From NCBI GenBank assembly GCA_027924585.1, contig BSBM01000608.1, positions 10,250,501-10,314,500 of the forward strand: a stretch of DNA of 64,000 nt, in the 5' to 3' direction. Position 1 is the first letter of the stretch. Each line of letters starts with the position of its first letter. The notes under the pieces were generated by a model that saw only the letters and a program-made list of their open reading frames with translations, made no database searches and was not told the origin of the DNA. Below, piece after piece: positions 1 to 12,110 of this stretch. This DNA is from Larix kaempferi (taxonomy: Eukaryota > Streptophyta > Pinopsida > Pinales > Pinaceae). A program made the translations under genes and the position numbers.

Positions 1-2
1 GT

Positions 3-425
3 TGCTTTAGTATGGGATCAGGTGTGATCTCTTGGTTTAGCAGGAAGCAGTCCTGTGTGGCACTGAGTACAGCTGAGGCAGAGTATGTTGCAGCCTGTTC
101 AACTAGTTGTGAGGAAGTATGGCTACGGAAGCTACTGTCTGAGTTATTTGATCTCCCATTGGATGCTACTAGTATCTTCTGCGATAACCAGAGTTGTGTG
201 AAGTTGTCTGAGTACCCAGTGTTTCATGACAGGTCGAAACACATAGAGATCAAATATCACTATATCAGGGATATGGTGCAGAGAGGAGCTGTGAAGCTCT
301 TGTATGTTGCGACGGACGAGCAGATTACAGATGTGCTGACGAAGCCACTAGCCAGGGTGAAGTTCGAGTACTTCAGGGAGAGGCTTGGTGTTCTTCAGAT
401 CGAGGACACTTCGAGGAAGAAGTGA
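3..425 (+). CDS. Ty1/copia polyprotein, C-terminal RNase H (partial, 5' end outside window)
   Basis: This is the C-terminal end of a copia polyprotein, the RNase H domain that removes RNA from the RNA/DNA hybrid during reverse transcription. The frame is open from base 3, so it starts left of the window. Diagnostic motifs are SWFSRKQSCVALSTAEAEY near the start, the FCDNQSC motif in the middle, HIEIKYHYIRDMV, and TDEQITDVLTKPLAR near the end. These match plant Ty1/copia RNase H. The stop is at 423-425, followed by a long 3' untranslated region and, after a nested insertion, the 3' LTR at 11133. No stop or frameshift is seen in this part. The second copia copy at 46.7-47.7 kb has nearly the same protein with a frameshift. 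Confidence 0.93.
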   Translation, partial: CFSMGSGVISWFSRKQSCVALSTAEAEYVAACSTSCEEVWLRKLLSELFDLPLDATSIFCDNQSCVKLSEYPVFHDRSKHIEIKYHYIRDMVQRGAVKLLYVATDEQITDVLTKPLARVKFEYFRERLGVLQIEDTSRKK

Positions 426-1675
426 TGGACACATTTGCTGAAGCCATTCCAAGCATGTTGGAAGGAGGATCCTTCACATGGCTGTGGATGTAAGCGTTGG
501 ATGATGAGCATCAGGATGATGTTCTAGTTTCTGTTTTGTATGATCAGTTGTTTCATTTATATGTATATGTATGTACGCATCATGTTGGATGCTGGATATG
601 ATCAGTTGGATCATTTATATGTATGTATGCATCATGTTGGATGTTGGATATGATCAGTTGGATCAGTTATATGTATGTATGCATCATGTTGGATGCTGGA
701 TATGATCGGTTGGATCATTTGTATGTATTTTGTATATGCATCATGTTGGATGCTTGGACCATGTATCTGTATATGTATCAGGTGGATACATTGTATGATC
801 AGGTAGATCATGTATATTGATATGTATCAGGTATGATCAGGTAGATCATGTATGTTGATGGATACATTGTGTGGATCATGTATCTATGTATTAGGTGGAT
901 ACACTGTGTATGATGATATGTATCAGGTAGATACTTGGTGTGCATCAGAAGGATGCATTGTATGATCAGGGTGATCATGGATGACGAGCTTCTCCAAATG
1001 ACATGTAGCAGGATGTTGCAGTGATGATGATCAGGATGATCATATGTACATCAGGATGATGTATGGTGAGTATCAGATGATACTTTGTAGCTGTGGATTA
1101 GGTTGTGCAAATGAGCATGTCTAGGAGATCCTATAGCTCAGAGTTGCATACCCATAACATCCTGGGATGCTCTTTCGAGACATTGCTCTGGGAGGACATG
1201 TAATTTGTGCCCTGGGAGATCGTCAGGTCAGAGTTGTGTACCCGTAACATCCTAAGATGCTCTTGCGAGGTTTTGTCCTATGGCATGTAATTTGCTCCTG
1301 GGAGATCTGGACAGGATGAAAAAGGCCTCAATTGCTTCAGCCAAGTTTTGCCATGACCACATGTAATTTGCTCCTGGGAGATCTAGACAGGATGAAAAAG
1401 GCCTCAGATGCTTCAGCCAGGTTTTGTGGTGGACCACATGTACTTTTCTCGTGGGAGATCTGGACAGGATGAAAAAGGCCTCAGATGCTTCAGCCAGGTT
1501 TTGTGGTGAGAGTTGTGTGCTCGTAACAGCCTGGGATGCTTCAACCAGGTTTTGTGATGGGTCACATGTAATGTGCTCCTGGGAGATCCGACAGGTAGAG
1601 CTGAGTGCTCGTAATAGCTTAGGATGCTGCAGCCAGGTTTTGTGACGCACGTAATAAGTCCTGAGGATTCCATAG
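426..1675 (+). repeat. copia 3' untranslated region with two minisatellite arrays
   Basis: This is non-coding sequence between the copia stop codon and its 3' LTR. Positions 540-990 hold a degenerate array with a period near 52-57 bases, built around GATCAGTTGGATCA and GCATCATGTTGGATG. Positions 1190-1650 hold a different array with a period near 77, recognisable by CTCCTGGGAGATCTGGACAG followed by AAAAAGGCCTCAGATGCTTC. The first 100 bases align with the same region of the second copia (from 47671). The short reading frames here are products of the repeats. Confidence 0.8.
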
Positions 1676-3055
1676 TGTAATGTACCCACCCTTGGACCCA
1701 ATGCAAGGAAAGGAACATGCTACCAATATATGGGACTTTTCATAAAACTCAGCCCATTCATTAGATGCATACAGTTAAAAACAAAGTGTGCAGATGTAAA
1801 TCAAATAAATATGCACAACGGAAATAAATTCATCCACATACATATTTTCATATGCACTCAATATATCAATATCAGTCATCAATTAATTAAAACAATGCAG
1901 AAGTAAATACACATAAGAGAATATACTCATCTCACTATAATGCAGCCCCAACTCCTAGCTATGTTGCTGCAACGTTCCTCCCAACCATAGGCCAGTTGTG
2001 TTCATCAATCTCTCAACACAAATGCCACCCCCGAGCTGGGCATGATTCTTACAAGGAACAGGGGACATTCAAGCTCTCACACGGCCAATTAATCATTTCA
2101 TCTGAGCCAAGCCAGTCCACAACTGGGTTTATCAGGCTACATTTGAACCCTAGATGCTTGCACTCAAGCTCAAGCCAAAGCAATAAATACCCATAACCCA
2201 TACCCCAACATACTCTTTTCTCACATAGCAAGCACAACATTGGGCATAGATACACATTTTAAACAATAGTATTTACAAATAAGATGGCCATGGGTTTTCC
2301 CAAAGACGTTCCCAACCAAAAAATGGATTTGTGGGATGGGGCAAACAACCACAGGGAGGAAAAACGATTTCTTCCTCAAATATCTCAGCCTTCAACAGCC
2401 CAAAACGGTCTCTATTGAACCCTCGTTCGATTTCCCCTTCTTCCCCACTGGTATACAACACAAAAAAACTCCCTTCTCCCAGCTGAAGATCAAGGAAAAC
2501 CATAAAAACATAGCTGGAAAATGCCCAGGTAGCTCCCAACTTGTGAGGGAGAGGAACTGGTTGATGGGTAATGGCTTGGGGAGCAATTCATGGCTCTTTT
2601 TCTTGCCCAAGAAGACAAACACGATTTTCCATGAAGGGTGGCTTGCCCATACCCGAATTTGGACAACCATACCTCTCCATTCCCAAGGCATTAACTACCT
2701 CAACCAACTCTTGGGAGAAATCAATGGTTGGGTACAAAAGTCAACATGGGTAGTTGAGGGTTTGATGGGTTCTCTCATTGACACTTGGCTTGACTTGAGT
2801 GGCTCAAGGGTTTGAATGTTTTCCCCTCCCAATTCCTTGTAAAATCATGCCCCCATCTCTTGTTGCATTGCATAGCTAGTCGTGGGTATTTATTGAAATG
2901 CATATTTACAATTTCAATGTGCCTGGCTAGCACGTAAACCATATGCATCACTAAATCGATGGCGGGGCCTTGGCTTTGAGCTCCTCACCACGATTTTATA
3001 ACAATATCACATCATTTACAATTTAATGCCATGGGGTCAAACTGGGGACATTACA
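1676..3055 (-). repeat. LARD 3' LTR (left copy)
   Basis: This is a 1380-base LTR with TG...CA ends, the same length as its partner at 9529-10908. The first 80 bases differ from the partner at four positions, so insertion is not very recent. It contains the phrase CAAGCCAG...ACTGGGTTTATCAGG (about 2110-2135), which is also the core of the tandem array inside the element. Open frames on the plus strand (2336-2815 and its partner in the other LTR) run antisense to the element and are probably chance. Confidence 0.92.
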
Positions 3056-6000
3056 TTCTCCTCCCCTTGGAATAACACCGTCCTCGGTGTTCCAACACTT
3101 AGGTATAAATACTCACTTTACACATGCCTCAAAATTCACAACTGGGGGCAGGTCTGTCCTGCGTTTCATCTCTTTACTTTGAAATTTTAGGATCAAGTCC
3201 TTTGGCTTCCTCAAGCTGCTCCTGCTAGCTTTGGTCTTCCGGCTCTGCAGGTGGGCATTGCTCCAGAGCAATCCCTTCCCTTTATTCACCTTCCAGCTGA
3301 TCTACAAGTCTGGAATTTCATGGATGCCATCTTTCTTTTTGTCCTGGAAACTATCTGAGGAAGACTTCCAGCCAAAACAAATAGCTTTTGGCCTGTTGCC
3401 ATGATCAATGTGCACAACTAGCTCTCGCTTTCCTCACTAGCAATCATTTGGCTAGTAATAGTTGCAACAATGGCTTTCAATGTCTCTCCTGTGAGACTTA
3501 TCATGGCAATTCCTGTTAGGACAAGCATAACACAATAATAAAATTAGTCAATTATTTTCCTAATTGACTTGGAACGTCCATGCTTTACTCATGAGACTTC
3601 CACACATTTCATACTTTCCCACATACACATGAACTCATTCATGTTCATCCTTTCACAAGAAAATAACTATTTCAACATTCACAATTCATTTCAAGCAATG
3701 AAACACAATTTGTTTTCATTTATGACATGCACTCAACAATCCTTCGTTTCTAAGATGCATCAGTCAAAAGGAAAGAGAAGAGTAAGAGTTTCCCCCCTCT
3801 TAGTCTTGTTCCAATTCGGAGCCACACCATCACTGGTGGTGCTATGCTCCTTAGCCTCTCTCACTTCAATGTGAATGCTTGGTGTGCCATTCCTTGGCTA
3901 TGACATTTTAGTGTCTAAGGTCTGTCTAATGCTTTTCAACTAGGGAACCCTTCCCCATTGTTGCTTACAGAACCTTTGGCTGCTAGGATCCATACAGTTC
4001 CACTAGCACCATCTTTCATTACTGCTCATACTGAGCTCTTTAGGACAGTCATATGTCCACATGCATCCTCCAGATTCTTTCCTAGTCCTTGCTTCCAGTA
4101 GTACCTACACTCAAACATTGAATCAATTCACATGCTTAGTGTATTTTTTTTAAACTTTTTATAAGGTTTATCTCTAAACAAGAGTTTAAGAAATCATAAT
4201 TAAATCATATACACATGTATATTCATAAGCAAGAGTTACAAGATAACCAAATACTTATATGTATTGGATGTCTTCACTTTACTCCACAGGATCCTTCTTA
4301 GCTTTCCAAGCATTGGATTTCCCATGGATACAACAATGAATGTTGGGCCAGCACGCAGGCTACTCCACAACCATTCGAATAGGCAATGCCAGGCCAGTAC
4401 GCTGATTGGTTTTATCAATTGTTTAAGAGAAGGTTTGGCCAGCACGCCGGCTGCTCCACAACATCAAGTGGTTAATGTTCCCACCAACTATTCTCTGAAT
4501 TTACCAAGAATTTTATAGCGCCCAATCAGTTACTCTCTGGCTTTACCAAGCATTTATAGCTCCAACCAATTACTCTCTAGCTTTACCAAGCATTTTTAGC
4601 TCCAACCAGTTACTCTCTGGCTTTACCAAGCATTTATAGCTCTTTCAAGGTCCTTGCTTCCTGTAATGGCCAAGGTTTTCCAATAAAGAAACAACAGTGC
4701 ATTAGCTTGGTTGTCATAATACTTATACCTGAAGTCTCCATTATTCCAAACAAGAAATAAATGAAAATGAATACTTATCTGTATTGTGCATTTTCCTCGC
4801 TGCTCCACAGGTTTCCTTCTCTGCTTTACAAGCCTTGGATCGCCTATGGGGTTGATGCTTGGCTAGCACACATGTTGCTCCACAACATCATCCGAATAGG
4901 TAATGCCAAGCCAGTGTGCCGACTGGGTTTATCAGGCATCCCAAGAAATCAGCATGCTAAGCCAGTACGCCGACTGGGTTTATCAAGCATTTCAAAAATC
5001 AGTATGCTAAGCCAGTACGCCAACTGGGTTTGTCAAGCATACAATAACCATTTCCAATCCAGTTCTCCGACTGGGTTTGTCAGGAAATAACACCCTTCAC
5101 CAATACCTCCACAACATGCAAATAACCAATGCCAAGCCAGGACACCGACTGGGTTTGTCAGGTATTAATTTAACAACATGCCAAGCCAGTACACCGACTG
5201 GGTTTATCAAGCATCCAACAACCTTTCGCCACAACACCCCAATAACTAATGCCAAGCCAGTACACCAACTGGGTTTATCAGGCATACAAAAACCATTGCC
5301 AAGCTAGTACATCGACTGGGTTTATTAGGCAATATGAATAACATAATATGATTACGTGGCTCCTTTTCTTATGCAACCAGTGGTTCCTTCCAGGAACTCC
5401 ATAGGTGACTCACTTGACTGCAGGCTAGCATGGCCCCACAATACCCACTCACAATACACAAGGATGATACCCCTTTTCTGCAATATAGCTCCTCGGGCCT
5501 ATCCATCTCTTATAGTGTCCTTTAGTGTGAGCGTAGAAGGTTACCACTGCCCATACAGTCCTCTTCAGCACCCTTGCTTCACTTTTCCTCTTAACATGCA
5601 ACACCAAATTTCATTTGTGTAAGCTGTTAGCACAAGAAGGATAAGTAGGCTCATCAGTATTGCTGCTCAAAATCGTAATCATATTTCATATCATTCATTA
5701 TCAAGTATTGAAACACCAGGAATGCGTCCATTCCCTTAGGGTGTAGTCAATATTGAAACCCTAACATAACCCATCACCCGAAAGGTATGCATCCCTTTCT
5801 GATGTGAGCCATGTAGACCTTAGTCATACTCAAGCAATCTGGAACAATAATGAAATAATAAAACATGCTCTGCATATTAAATCTAATAACCAGACATGTA
5901 TATCCTTAGTTAGGGTTACCGAATACTCATTCGTTTCACAGATGTATATTTTCTTCATTTGCGAGGAATGGGGGCTCCCTTCTCTGAGTTAACAGTCATT

Positions 6001-8465
6001 CGGTTTGCCACCCCAATCTTTTCACATGCCATAACCCACACATGCCTTCTTCGCATAATTTACTATCTCACTCATACTTTACCAACATGCAGTTCGGCTG
6101 AGACATTATCAACATTGACAATGGCGTTTCACCCGAAACCCATTTCCAAAGCATGGGATCCTTCCCATCTAGTTTGGCTTTTGCAGGCCATCACACATGG
6201 TCTTCCTACAATGTGTCATCCTAGCACACTTTATCAATAGCCAAACAGTCAACAACATTTAGCAATAAGCTTCAAATATGATTGTTCCATAACCAATCAA
6301 TAACATTAATAATTAAATTCAACATGAATTTACAATTCTGCCTCCTACGAAAATTGATTTTCTTAGCAATGAGTCTCTCCTCATATTGTTTGGCTCTTGT
6401 AAGTAGTATCACTCTGCCCATTATGGTTTCACCCTTGCTACCATACATGAACATCCACCTATAACATGTCCTCCTGACACAATTGTATATAAGCCAAACA
6501 GTCATTAGCAATTATAAGCAAATTTTCAAATCTGAAATTTGTAAATCTGTTTTCCTACAGAAATTAGATTTGCAACTATGAGACTATTCTCATAAACTTA
6601 AACCAGACAATTTTCAGATTTGTTTCATGCATAAATTTACAACCCTGAGAACCTTCTCATAACCTTTGGCTTTTGCACATGGTAGATCTCGGTCTTTACT
6701 ATGGACTTATCCTCATTGCCATACGCAAGACTTTTCTACCTGAAAACTGATACTTCAATCAGCCAAACACATTGTGAGTATCTATGCACATAATCATTCA
6801 TTGCCATAACAGTCACTGAAGTGATCTCAGAATTATAATACTCAATAATTCAAACACCTTCAACTGCTTAACATTTGAAATGCAATGAAATATATATACA
6901 TTTCTATATATGCATCATTATCACAATAAAATTGCAAGACATAGTCACACTATCCATGCAATTTAAATACTGTAAATACTCATTACTTCATATTCCATGC
7001 AGCTCTATTCTTTCAATAGAGTGCTCTGGTAGCCCATCACATGTCTACCTTCTTCATGCAGTCCTTCTTCTGCATTCATAGCAACTTATGGAATGGTCTC
7101 AGGATTAGCAGTAGTCCACCATTTCATCTATTATCTAACTGCATTTAACATATATATGTCACACCCATGCATTCACACAATGCATTTCAACATGTGCACC
7201 TACATATGCACGCATATTTACAACATTTACCGAATATTTCAATGCACATCTCCTCAATGCTATCTTGCATGATTTCATGAATACTATGCATTCAAACATA
7301 CTATGGCCTAACCATGATAGGTCCATAAGTCCTCAGTTGCTTTGGTTGTTAAACTCACAACCAATATTCACAAATGGCATGATATGAATTCATATGAATG
7401 CATTGAGGTTTCTAGAAACTATAGGGTGTAAGGCTCCCTACCTTCACCTACCCGCACCTGACCATACTTGGTAGGTTAACATTCACATTTAGGCACTCAA
7501 TACCACATGCAAACCAAATCATCATAGTTTAACTGTAGTTGAAGGGATCTTACCAAATCCTCTTTCAACATTCATGCAATTAAGCACTGTTAACCCTTAC
7601 CTGCATGGTTGTTGTTAATATCGCTTGATGTTACCTGATCAGTCGGCCTCTTACCAAGGCTACTCAGTCCTTGTGCCAACATCATGATCATGGATTTGTT
7701 GCACCATCCTCTCTTCATGAGGTTGGATGCAACAATCATCATCCACATCCTTAGCCATGCTTCGGTTGTCTTTGGTCCTACAACCAATGTGAACATGACT
7801 TATTATTAGCAACCACAATCATTGTCTTAAGTGGCTCATTGCATATGTAAAACCTCACTATTTTACCAATATGCAATATCATATATATGAAAAAACATTT
7901 TCGCATGCACTGTGCAATATTCCATCTAGTACATATTCACTTCATCTATCTATCCTCTTGCATTTCCAGCATCCCTATGGCATAAATTTTTATTTTTTTT
8001 CAAAATATAAATACAATAGCAAGAGAGGAGTTAAGGAATTCTTCCCAATTTCTCATTCCATCATGGAGTTCCTCATCCACATCATAGCTAATCCTTTCCT
8101 TGGCTTCCCTACCAAGCATACAAGCAATCATTAGCTATGACGTTATCATGAATTAGCAATTCAACATATACATGTGTGCAATCATTCATTCTTGCTAATT
8201 TCCAAACATGCAATAAACAGAAATAGTTTAAGGTGAGGCATTTTCCCTTTCATCTTCCATAATGGATATCACAACCAATTTATCTTGCTAAGAATTCCAT
8301 CCTTTATGCAATCTGTGCTCCTCATCCCAAGAGTGCATTTCACACTTTCAATGACTGTCTCCGGGGGACAACGAGGGCCAAGGGGGCTTTCCCCCTTGTG
8401 GCTTCCTTGTGCCACTACAGGGCGGGTCTAGGGCAGCGCCCTCGTTTTTTTTTTTTTTTTTAGAA
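3056..8465 (-). other. LARD interior, non-coding, with two small tandem arrays
   Basis: This is AT-rich sequence with no recognisable gag, protease, RT, RNase H or integrase on either strand. A hairpin (AACACCG/CGGTGTT, about 3075-3095) lies next to the purine tract and coincides with the polyprotein-tail remnant. Positions 4500-4650 hold three units of about 53 bases with TTACTCTCTGGCTTTACCAA. Positions 4900-5330 hold about eight units spaced 50-70 bases with CAAGCCAGTACNCCRACTGGG. The remainder, 5340-8465, shows nothing I can name. Confidence 0.75.
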
Positions 8466-9395
8466 ATCTTGCCGTAGTTGCGGGGCGGTTTGCTGAATGC
8501 TTCCGCAATTGTGGGGCGATTCACCGAATGCTTCCGCAGTTGCGGAGCAATTCGCTGAATGCTTCCGCAGTTGTGGAGCAATTCGCTGAATGCTTCCGCA
8601 GTTGCAGAGCAATTCGTCGAATGCTTCCACAGTTTTGGAGGACATTGGGAAATTCTTTCCGCGGTTTCGGAAGAGAATTCCTTCCGCAGTTTCGGAAGAG
8701 AACTCCTTCAGCAATTTCGGAAGAGAATTCCTTCCAAAATTTCAGGGCGGTTTGCCGAAGTCTTCCGTAGTTGTGGGACGATTCGCCGAAGTCTTCCGTA
8801 GTTGCGGGACGATTGGCCGAACTCTTCCACAATTGCGGAATGATTCGCCGCCGCAGTTGCGGGACGATTCGCCGAAGTCTTCCGCAGTTGCGGGACGATT
8901 GGACGAATTCTTCCACAATTGCAGAACGATTCGCCGAAGTCTTCCACAGTTGCGGGATGATTCGCCGAAGTCTTCCGCAGTTGCAGGATGATTGGCCGAA
9001 CTCTTCCACAATTGCGGAATGATTCATCGAAGTCTTCCACAGTTGCGGAACGATTCGCCGAACTATTCCGCAGTTGCGGAACAATTCGTCGAACTCTTCC
9101 GCAATTTCGGAAGGATTCGCGGAACTCTTTCGCGATTGCGGGACGACTTGCGAAATCCTTCCGCAGTTTTGAAAGAGAATTCCTTCCGCAATTTCGGAAG
9201 AGAATTCCTTCCGAAAATTTCCTTTCGACGTCGAACACTTAGAAAATTTTTCCGTTGTTTCGGAGCAGTTTGCCGAATTCTTCTGCATTGCGGAACAACT
9301 CGTGGAATCCTTCCGTAGTTTCGGGCCAGCTTCCCAAACTATTCCGCGTTGCGGAACAACTCGCGGAATCCTTCCGCAGTTTTGGGGCAACTTCC
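8466..9395. repeat. 31-bp palindromic minisatellite in the LARD leader
   Basis: About 30 tandem units of 31 bases cover some 930 bases next to the primer-binding site, in the 5' leader of the minus-strand element. Each unit contains a near-palindrome of the form TTCCGCARTTGCGGRA, so each can fold as a short hairpin. Units are shuffled variants, and some replace the centre with TTTCGG. GC and CpG content are clearly above the neighbourhood. The 289-codon and 176-codon minus-strand frames and several plus-strand frames arise only because 31 bases cycle through all frames (93 bases = 31 codons). They are not treated as genes. Confidence 0.9.
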
Positions 9396-9510
9396 TGAAA
9401 TAAACTTAAACCAAAATTTTTTGAAAACTCTTAGGGAAATTTGAAATCTTCCCTTCTTTCAGTGATGATTGTAATTGGATTTGGCCCATAGAGGTCCAAT
9501 GCTGCAACCA

Positions 9511-9525
9511 GCAGCTCTGATACCA
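9511..9525 (-). promoter_or_regulatory. LARD primer-binding site (tRNA-iMet type)
   Basis: Read on the minus strand this is TGGTATCAGAGCTGC, three bases inside the right LTR. It is complementary to the 3' end of plant initiator tRNA-Met, the usual primer for minus-strand synthesis in many plant LTR elements. It fixes the orientation of the element. Confidence 0.9.
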
Positions 9526-9528
9526 CAA

Positions 9529-10908
9529 TGTAATGTACCCACCCTTGGACCCAATGCAAGGAAAGGAACAAGCTACCAATCTATGGGGCTTTTAATAAAA
9601 CTCAGCCCATTCATTAGATGCATACAGTTAAAAACAAAGTGTGCAGATGTAAATCAAACAAATATGCACAGCGAAAATAAATTCATCCACATACATATTT
9701 TCATATGCACTCAATATATCAATATCAGTCATCAATTAATTAAAACAATGCAGAAGTAAATACACATAAGAGAATATACTCATCTCACTATAATGCAGCC
9801 CCAACAACTAGCTATGTTGTCGCAACGTTCCTCCCAACCATAGTCCAGTTGTGTTCATCAATCTCTCAACACAAATGCCACCCCCGAGCTGGGCATGATT
9901 CTTACAAGGAACAGGGGACATTCAAGCTCTCACACGGCCAATTAATCATTTCATCTGAGCCAAGCCAGTCCACAACTGGGTTTATTAGGCTACATTTGAA
10001 CCCTGGATGCTTGCACTCAAGCTCAAACCAAAGCAATAAATACCCATAACCCATACCCCAACATACTCTTTTCTCACATAGCAAGCACAACATTGGGCAT
10101 AGATACACATTTTAAACAATGGGATTTACGAATAAGATGGCCATGGGTTTTCCCAAAGACGTTCCCAACTAAAAAATGGATTTGTGGGATGGGGCAAACA
10201 ACCACAGGGAGGAAGAACGATTTCTTCCTCAAATATCTCAGCCTTCAACAGCCCAAAATGGTTTCTATTGAACCCTCATTTGATTTCCCCTTCTTTCCCA
10301 CTCGTATACAACACAAAAAAATGCCCTTCTCCCAGCTGAAGATCAAGGAAAACCATAAAAACGTGGCTGGAAAACGCCCAGGTAGATCCCAACTTGTGAG
10401 GGAGAGGAATTGGTTGATGGGTAATGGCTTGGGGAGCAATTCATGGCTCTTTTTCTTGCCCAAGAAGACAAACATGATTTTCCATGAAGGGTGGCTTTCC
10501 CATACTCGAATTTGGACAGCCATACCTCTCCATTCCCAAGGCATTAACTACCTCAACCAACTCTTGGGAGAAATCAATGGTTGGGTACAAAAGTCAACAT
10601 GGGTAGTTGAGGGTTTGATGGGTTCTCTCATTGACACTTGGCTTGACTTGAGTGGCTCAAGGGTTTGAATGTTTTTCCCTCCCAATTCCTTGTAAAATCA
10701 TGCCCCCATCTCTTGTTGCATTGCATAGCTAGTCTTGGGTATTTATTGAAATGCATATTTACAATTTTAATGTGCCTGGCTAGCACGTAAACCATATGCA
10801 TCACTAAATCGATGGCGGGGCCTTGGCCTTGAGCTCCTCACCACGATTTTATAACAATATTACATCATTTACAATTTAATGCCATGGGGTCAAACTGGGG
10901 ACATTACA
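9529..10908 (-). repeat. LARD 5' LTR (right copy)
   Basis: This partner LTR to 1676-3055 is exactly 1380 bases, with TGTAATGT...GGACATTACA ends. It is followed by the right target duplication CACAG, where the copia sequence resumes. Confidence 0.92.
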
Positions 10909-11132
10909 CACAGTATGGCCAGTGATGATGAAGACCTGCAGGTGGTGGGCCTACATCCAGTATGAAAAAGGACTGGCTCTATAGAACTTCCTATGATGAG
11001 TAGAGTCAGATATTGGTTGAGATAGCAGCAGCAGTGACGATGATGATGACGATGCATCGATGATGATGATCCCGAGAAGAAGACTTGTCTAGCAGAACTG
11101 TGTCGAGAAATACCTTCCTAGTTAAGAGGGAG
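10909..11132 (+). other. copia 3' untranslated region resumed, ending in polypurine tract
   Basis: The sequence here aligns with 48690-48939 of the second copia (shared words GTATGGCCAGTG and TGGTGGGCCTACATCCA). That shows it is the continuation of 1-1675 beyond the nested element. It ends with AAGAGGGAG directly before the LTR, the polypurine tract used to prime plus-strand DNA. Confidence 0.85.
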
Positions 11133-11736
11133 TGTTGATGTATATGTAACTTCGGAATGTATTCCATCTATGTACTTCATATATATTTATTGTACCCTTA
11201 TAAGAGATGTGTTATTCCTCTACAAGGAAGTGTCGTCATGTGGATTGACAAGTGTCGCAAGTGTGTGTACTTGCCGATGGGTTATTAGACCACCATGTGT
11301 GGGGTCGGCCCTGAAATATATATTATATTGTGGATGTATCTAGATAGACAAGTAGGCCCCATAGTGTAACTGGGAAAACAGGTTAGTATAAATAGAGATC
11401 GGGAGATCTTTATTTTGATCATTCAGAAATTCACACTTCTCTCACTCAGAAAGTGGCACACTAGTGAGGAGGAGGATCATCTGCTACTAGGAGACTATCT
11501 CAGTGTATTTTGGTTGTACTTTGGTTGAGCCATTGCTCTCTCTATCTCTGAGGAAGTTGTGGGGTTTTTCACCTTAGGGTTTTCCCTATGGAAACTCTAT
11601 GTCTCTTGTCTCTCATGCTTTTGATTCTTGTGATGCTTGTCGTGGTTATTGTGATTGTTATGCATTGATATACTGTATATGTTATTCTCTCAGTGAAGAT
11701 CCTAGAGTATTGTGAATTAATGCTCAAAATTTAACA
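11133..11736 (+). repeat. copia 3' LTR (first copia)
   Basis: This 604-base LTR starts TGTTGATGTA and ends TTAACA. It contains a TATA box (TATAAATA, 11387-11394) and a TCTCTGAGGAAGTTGTGGGG block shared with the LTRs at 43230 and 48940, so all belong to one family, though this copy is clearly diverged. To its right, decayed gypsy RNase H begins at once, suggesting the copia inserted into that gypsy element. The matching 5' LTR lies outside the window. Confidence 0.88.
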
Positions 11737-11739
11737 CTT

Positions 11740-12110
11740 CCAATGAATCATTCTTTTGGTTCATCTCTGTAGGGATGGAAGTGATGTTGAAAGCTTGAAA
11801 ACATATGTCTATCAAGTCCCACACCTGATTATTGTAGGCTCTCATCCTAGGATGCTTGGTATGATATATCCCTTTAATTTTCTACACTATGAGTTCTTAG
11901 TCCCCATAAATAGATACATGTTGGATTTCCATCCTTCTGGCCTCCTCCAACCCCAAGATGAGTGCCTCATATTCAACCACATTATTAGTAGTCTCAAAAT
12001 TCAGTTTGAAAGACAGTGGTAGCTCTTCATTGTTTGGTGAAGTGAGTATTACTCCAGCTCTAGCTTCATCTTTAGTGGAAGACCCATTAAAATTCATTTC
12101 ACAAATGTGA
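11740..12110 (-). pseudogene. gypsy archaeal-type RNase H fragment
   Basis: Motifs include NGSSTKDEARAGVIL (normally an FDGSS core), NNVVEYEALILGLEEARR and a terminal IYGD. They correspond to the DG, E and D positions of archaeal-type RNase H found in Tat-like plant elements. The catalytic first Asp appears changed to Asn (NFNGSS). Past a shift the match continues with HPRMRAYNNQVWDLI. It is then cut by the copia LTR. Confidence 0.8.

Larger units (their letters stand above)
1676..10908 (-). mobile_element. non-autonomous LTR retrotransposon (LARD type), inserted in the copia 3' region
   Basis: Two direct repeats of 1380 bases (1676-3055 and 9529-10908) begin TGTAATGT and end CATTACA. A primer-binding site matching initiator tRNA-Met (TGGTATCAGAGC on the minus strand) lies at 9511-9525 beside the right LTR. 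A purine-rich tract (minus-strand CCAAGGGGAGGAGAA) lies beside the left LTR at 3056-3070, so the element reads on the minus strand. Flanks are CATAG (1671-1675) and CACAG (10909-10913), a 5-bp duplication with one C/T change. The uninterrupted second copia has CACAG at this spot. The 6.5-kb interior encodes no gag or pol. Only a scrap resembling the gypsy polyprotein tail (minus-strand TEDGV...GGE) survives next to the purine tract, so a Ty3/gypsy origin is inferred. Confidence 0.92.

Noticed and set aside
1252-1718. Overlapping minus-strand frames of 149 and 101 codons
   Set aside because: They lie entirely in the copia minisatellite, and repeats of HKTWLKHLRPFSSC reflect the DNA repeat.
2336-2815. 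159-codon plus-strand frame in the left LARD LTR (191 codons in the right LTR, 10093-10668)
   Set aside because: It runs antisense to the element inside the LTR, has no known motif, and I saw no sign it is kept in the related solo LTR. Its persistence in both LTRs is explained by their recent common origin.
8521-9390. 289-codon minus-strand frame (and a 176-codon companion) with repeated NCGR...QLRK motifs
   Set aside because: Produced by the 31-base tandem repeat, which reads open in several frames on both strands. No independent coding evidence.
8466-9395. Possible CRISPR-like array
   Set aside because: Units are contiguous variants without unique spacers, and the setting is a plant retroelement.
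9511-9528. Possible tRNA-Met gene piece (GCTCTGATACCA)
   Set aside because: Only the primer-binding complement is present, with no cloverleaf. The same applies at 35474 and 43866.
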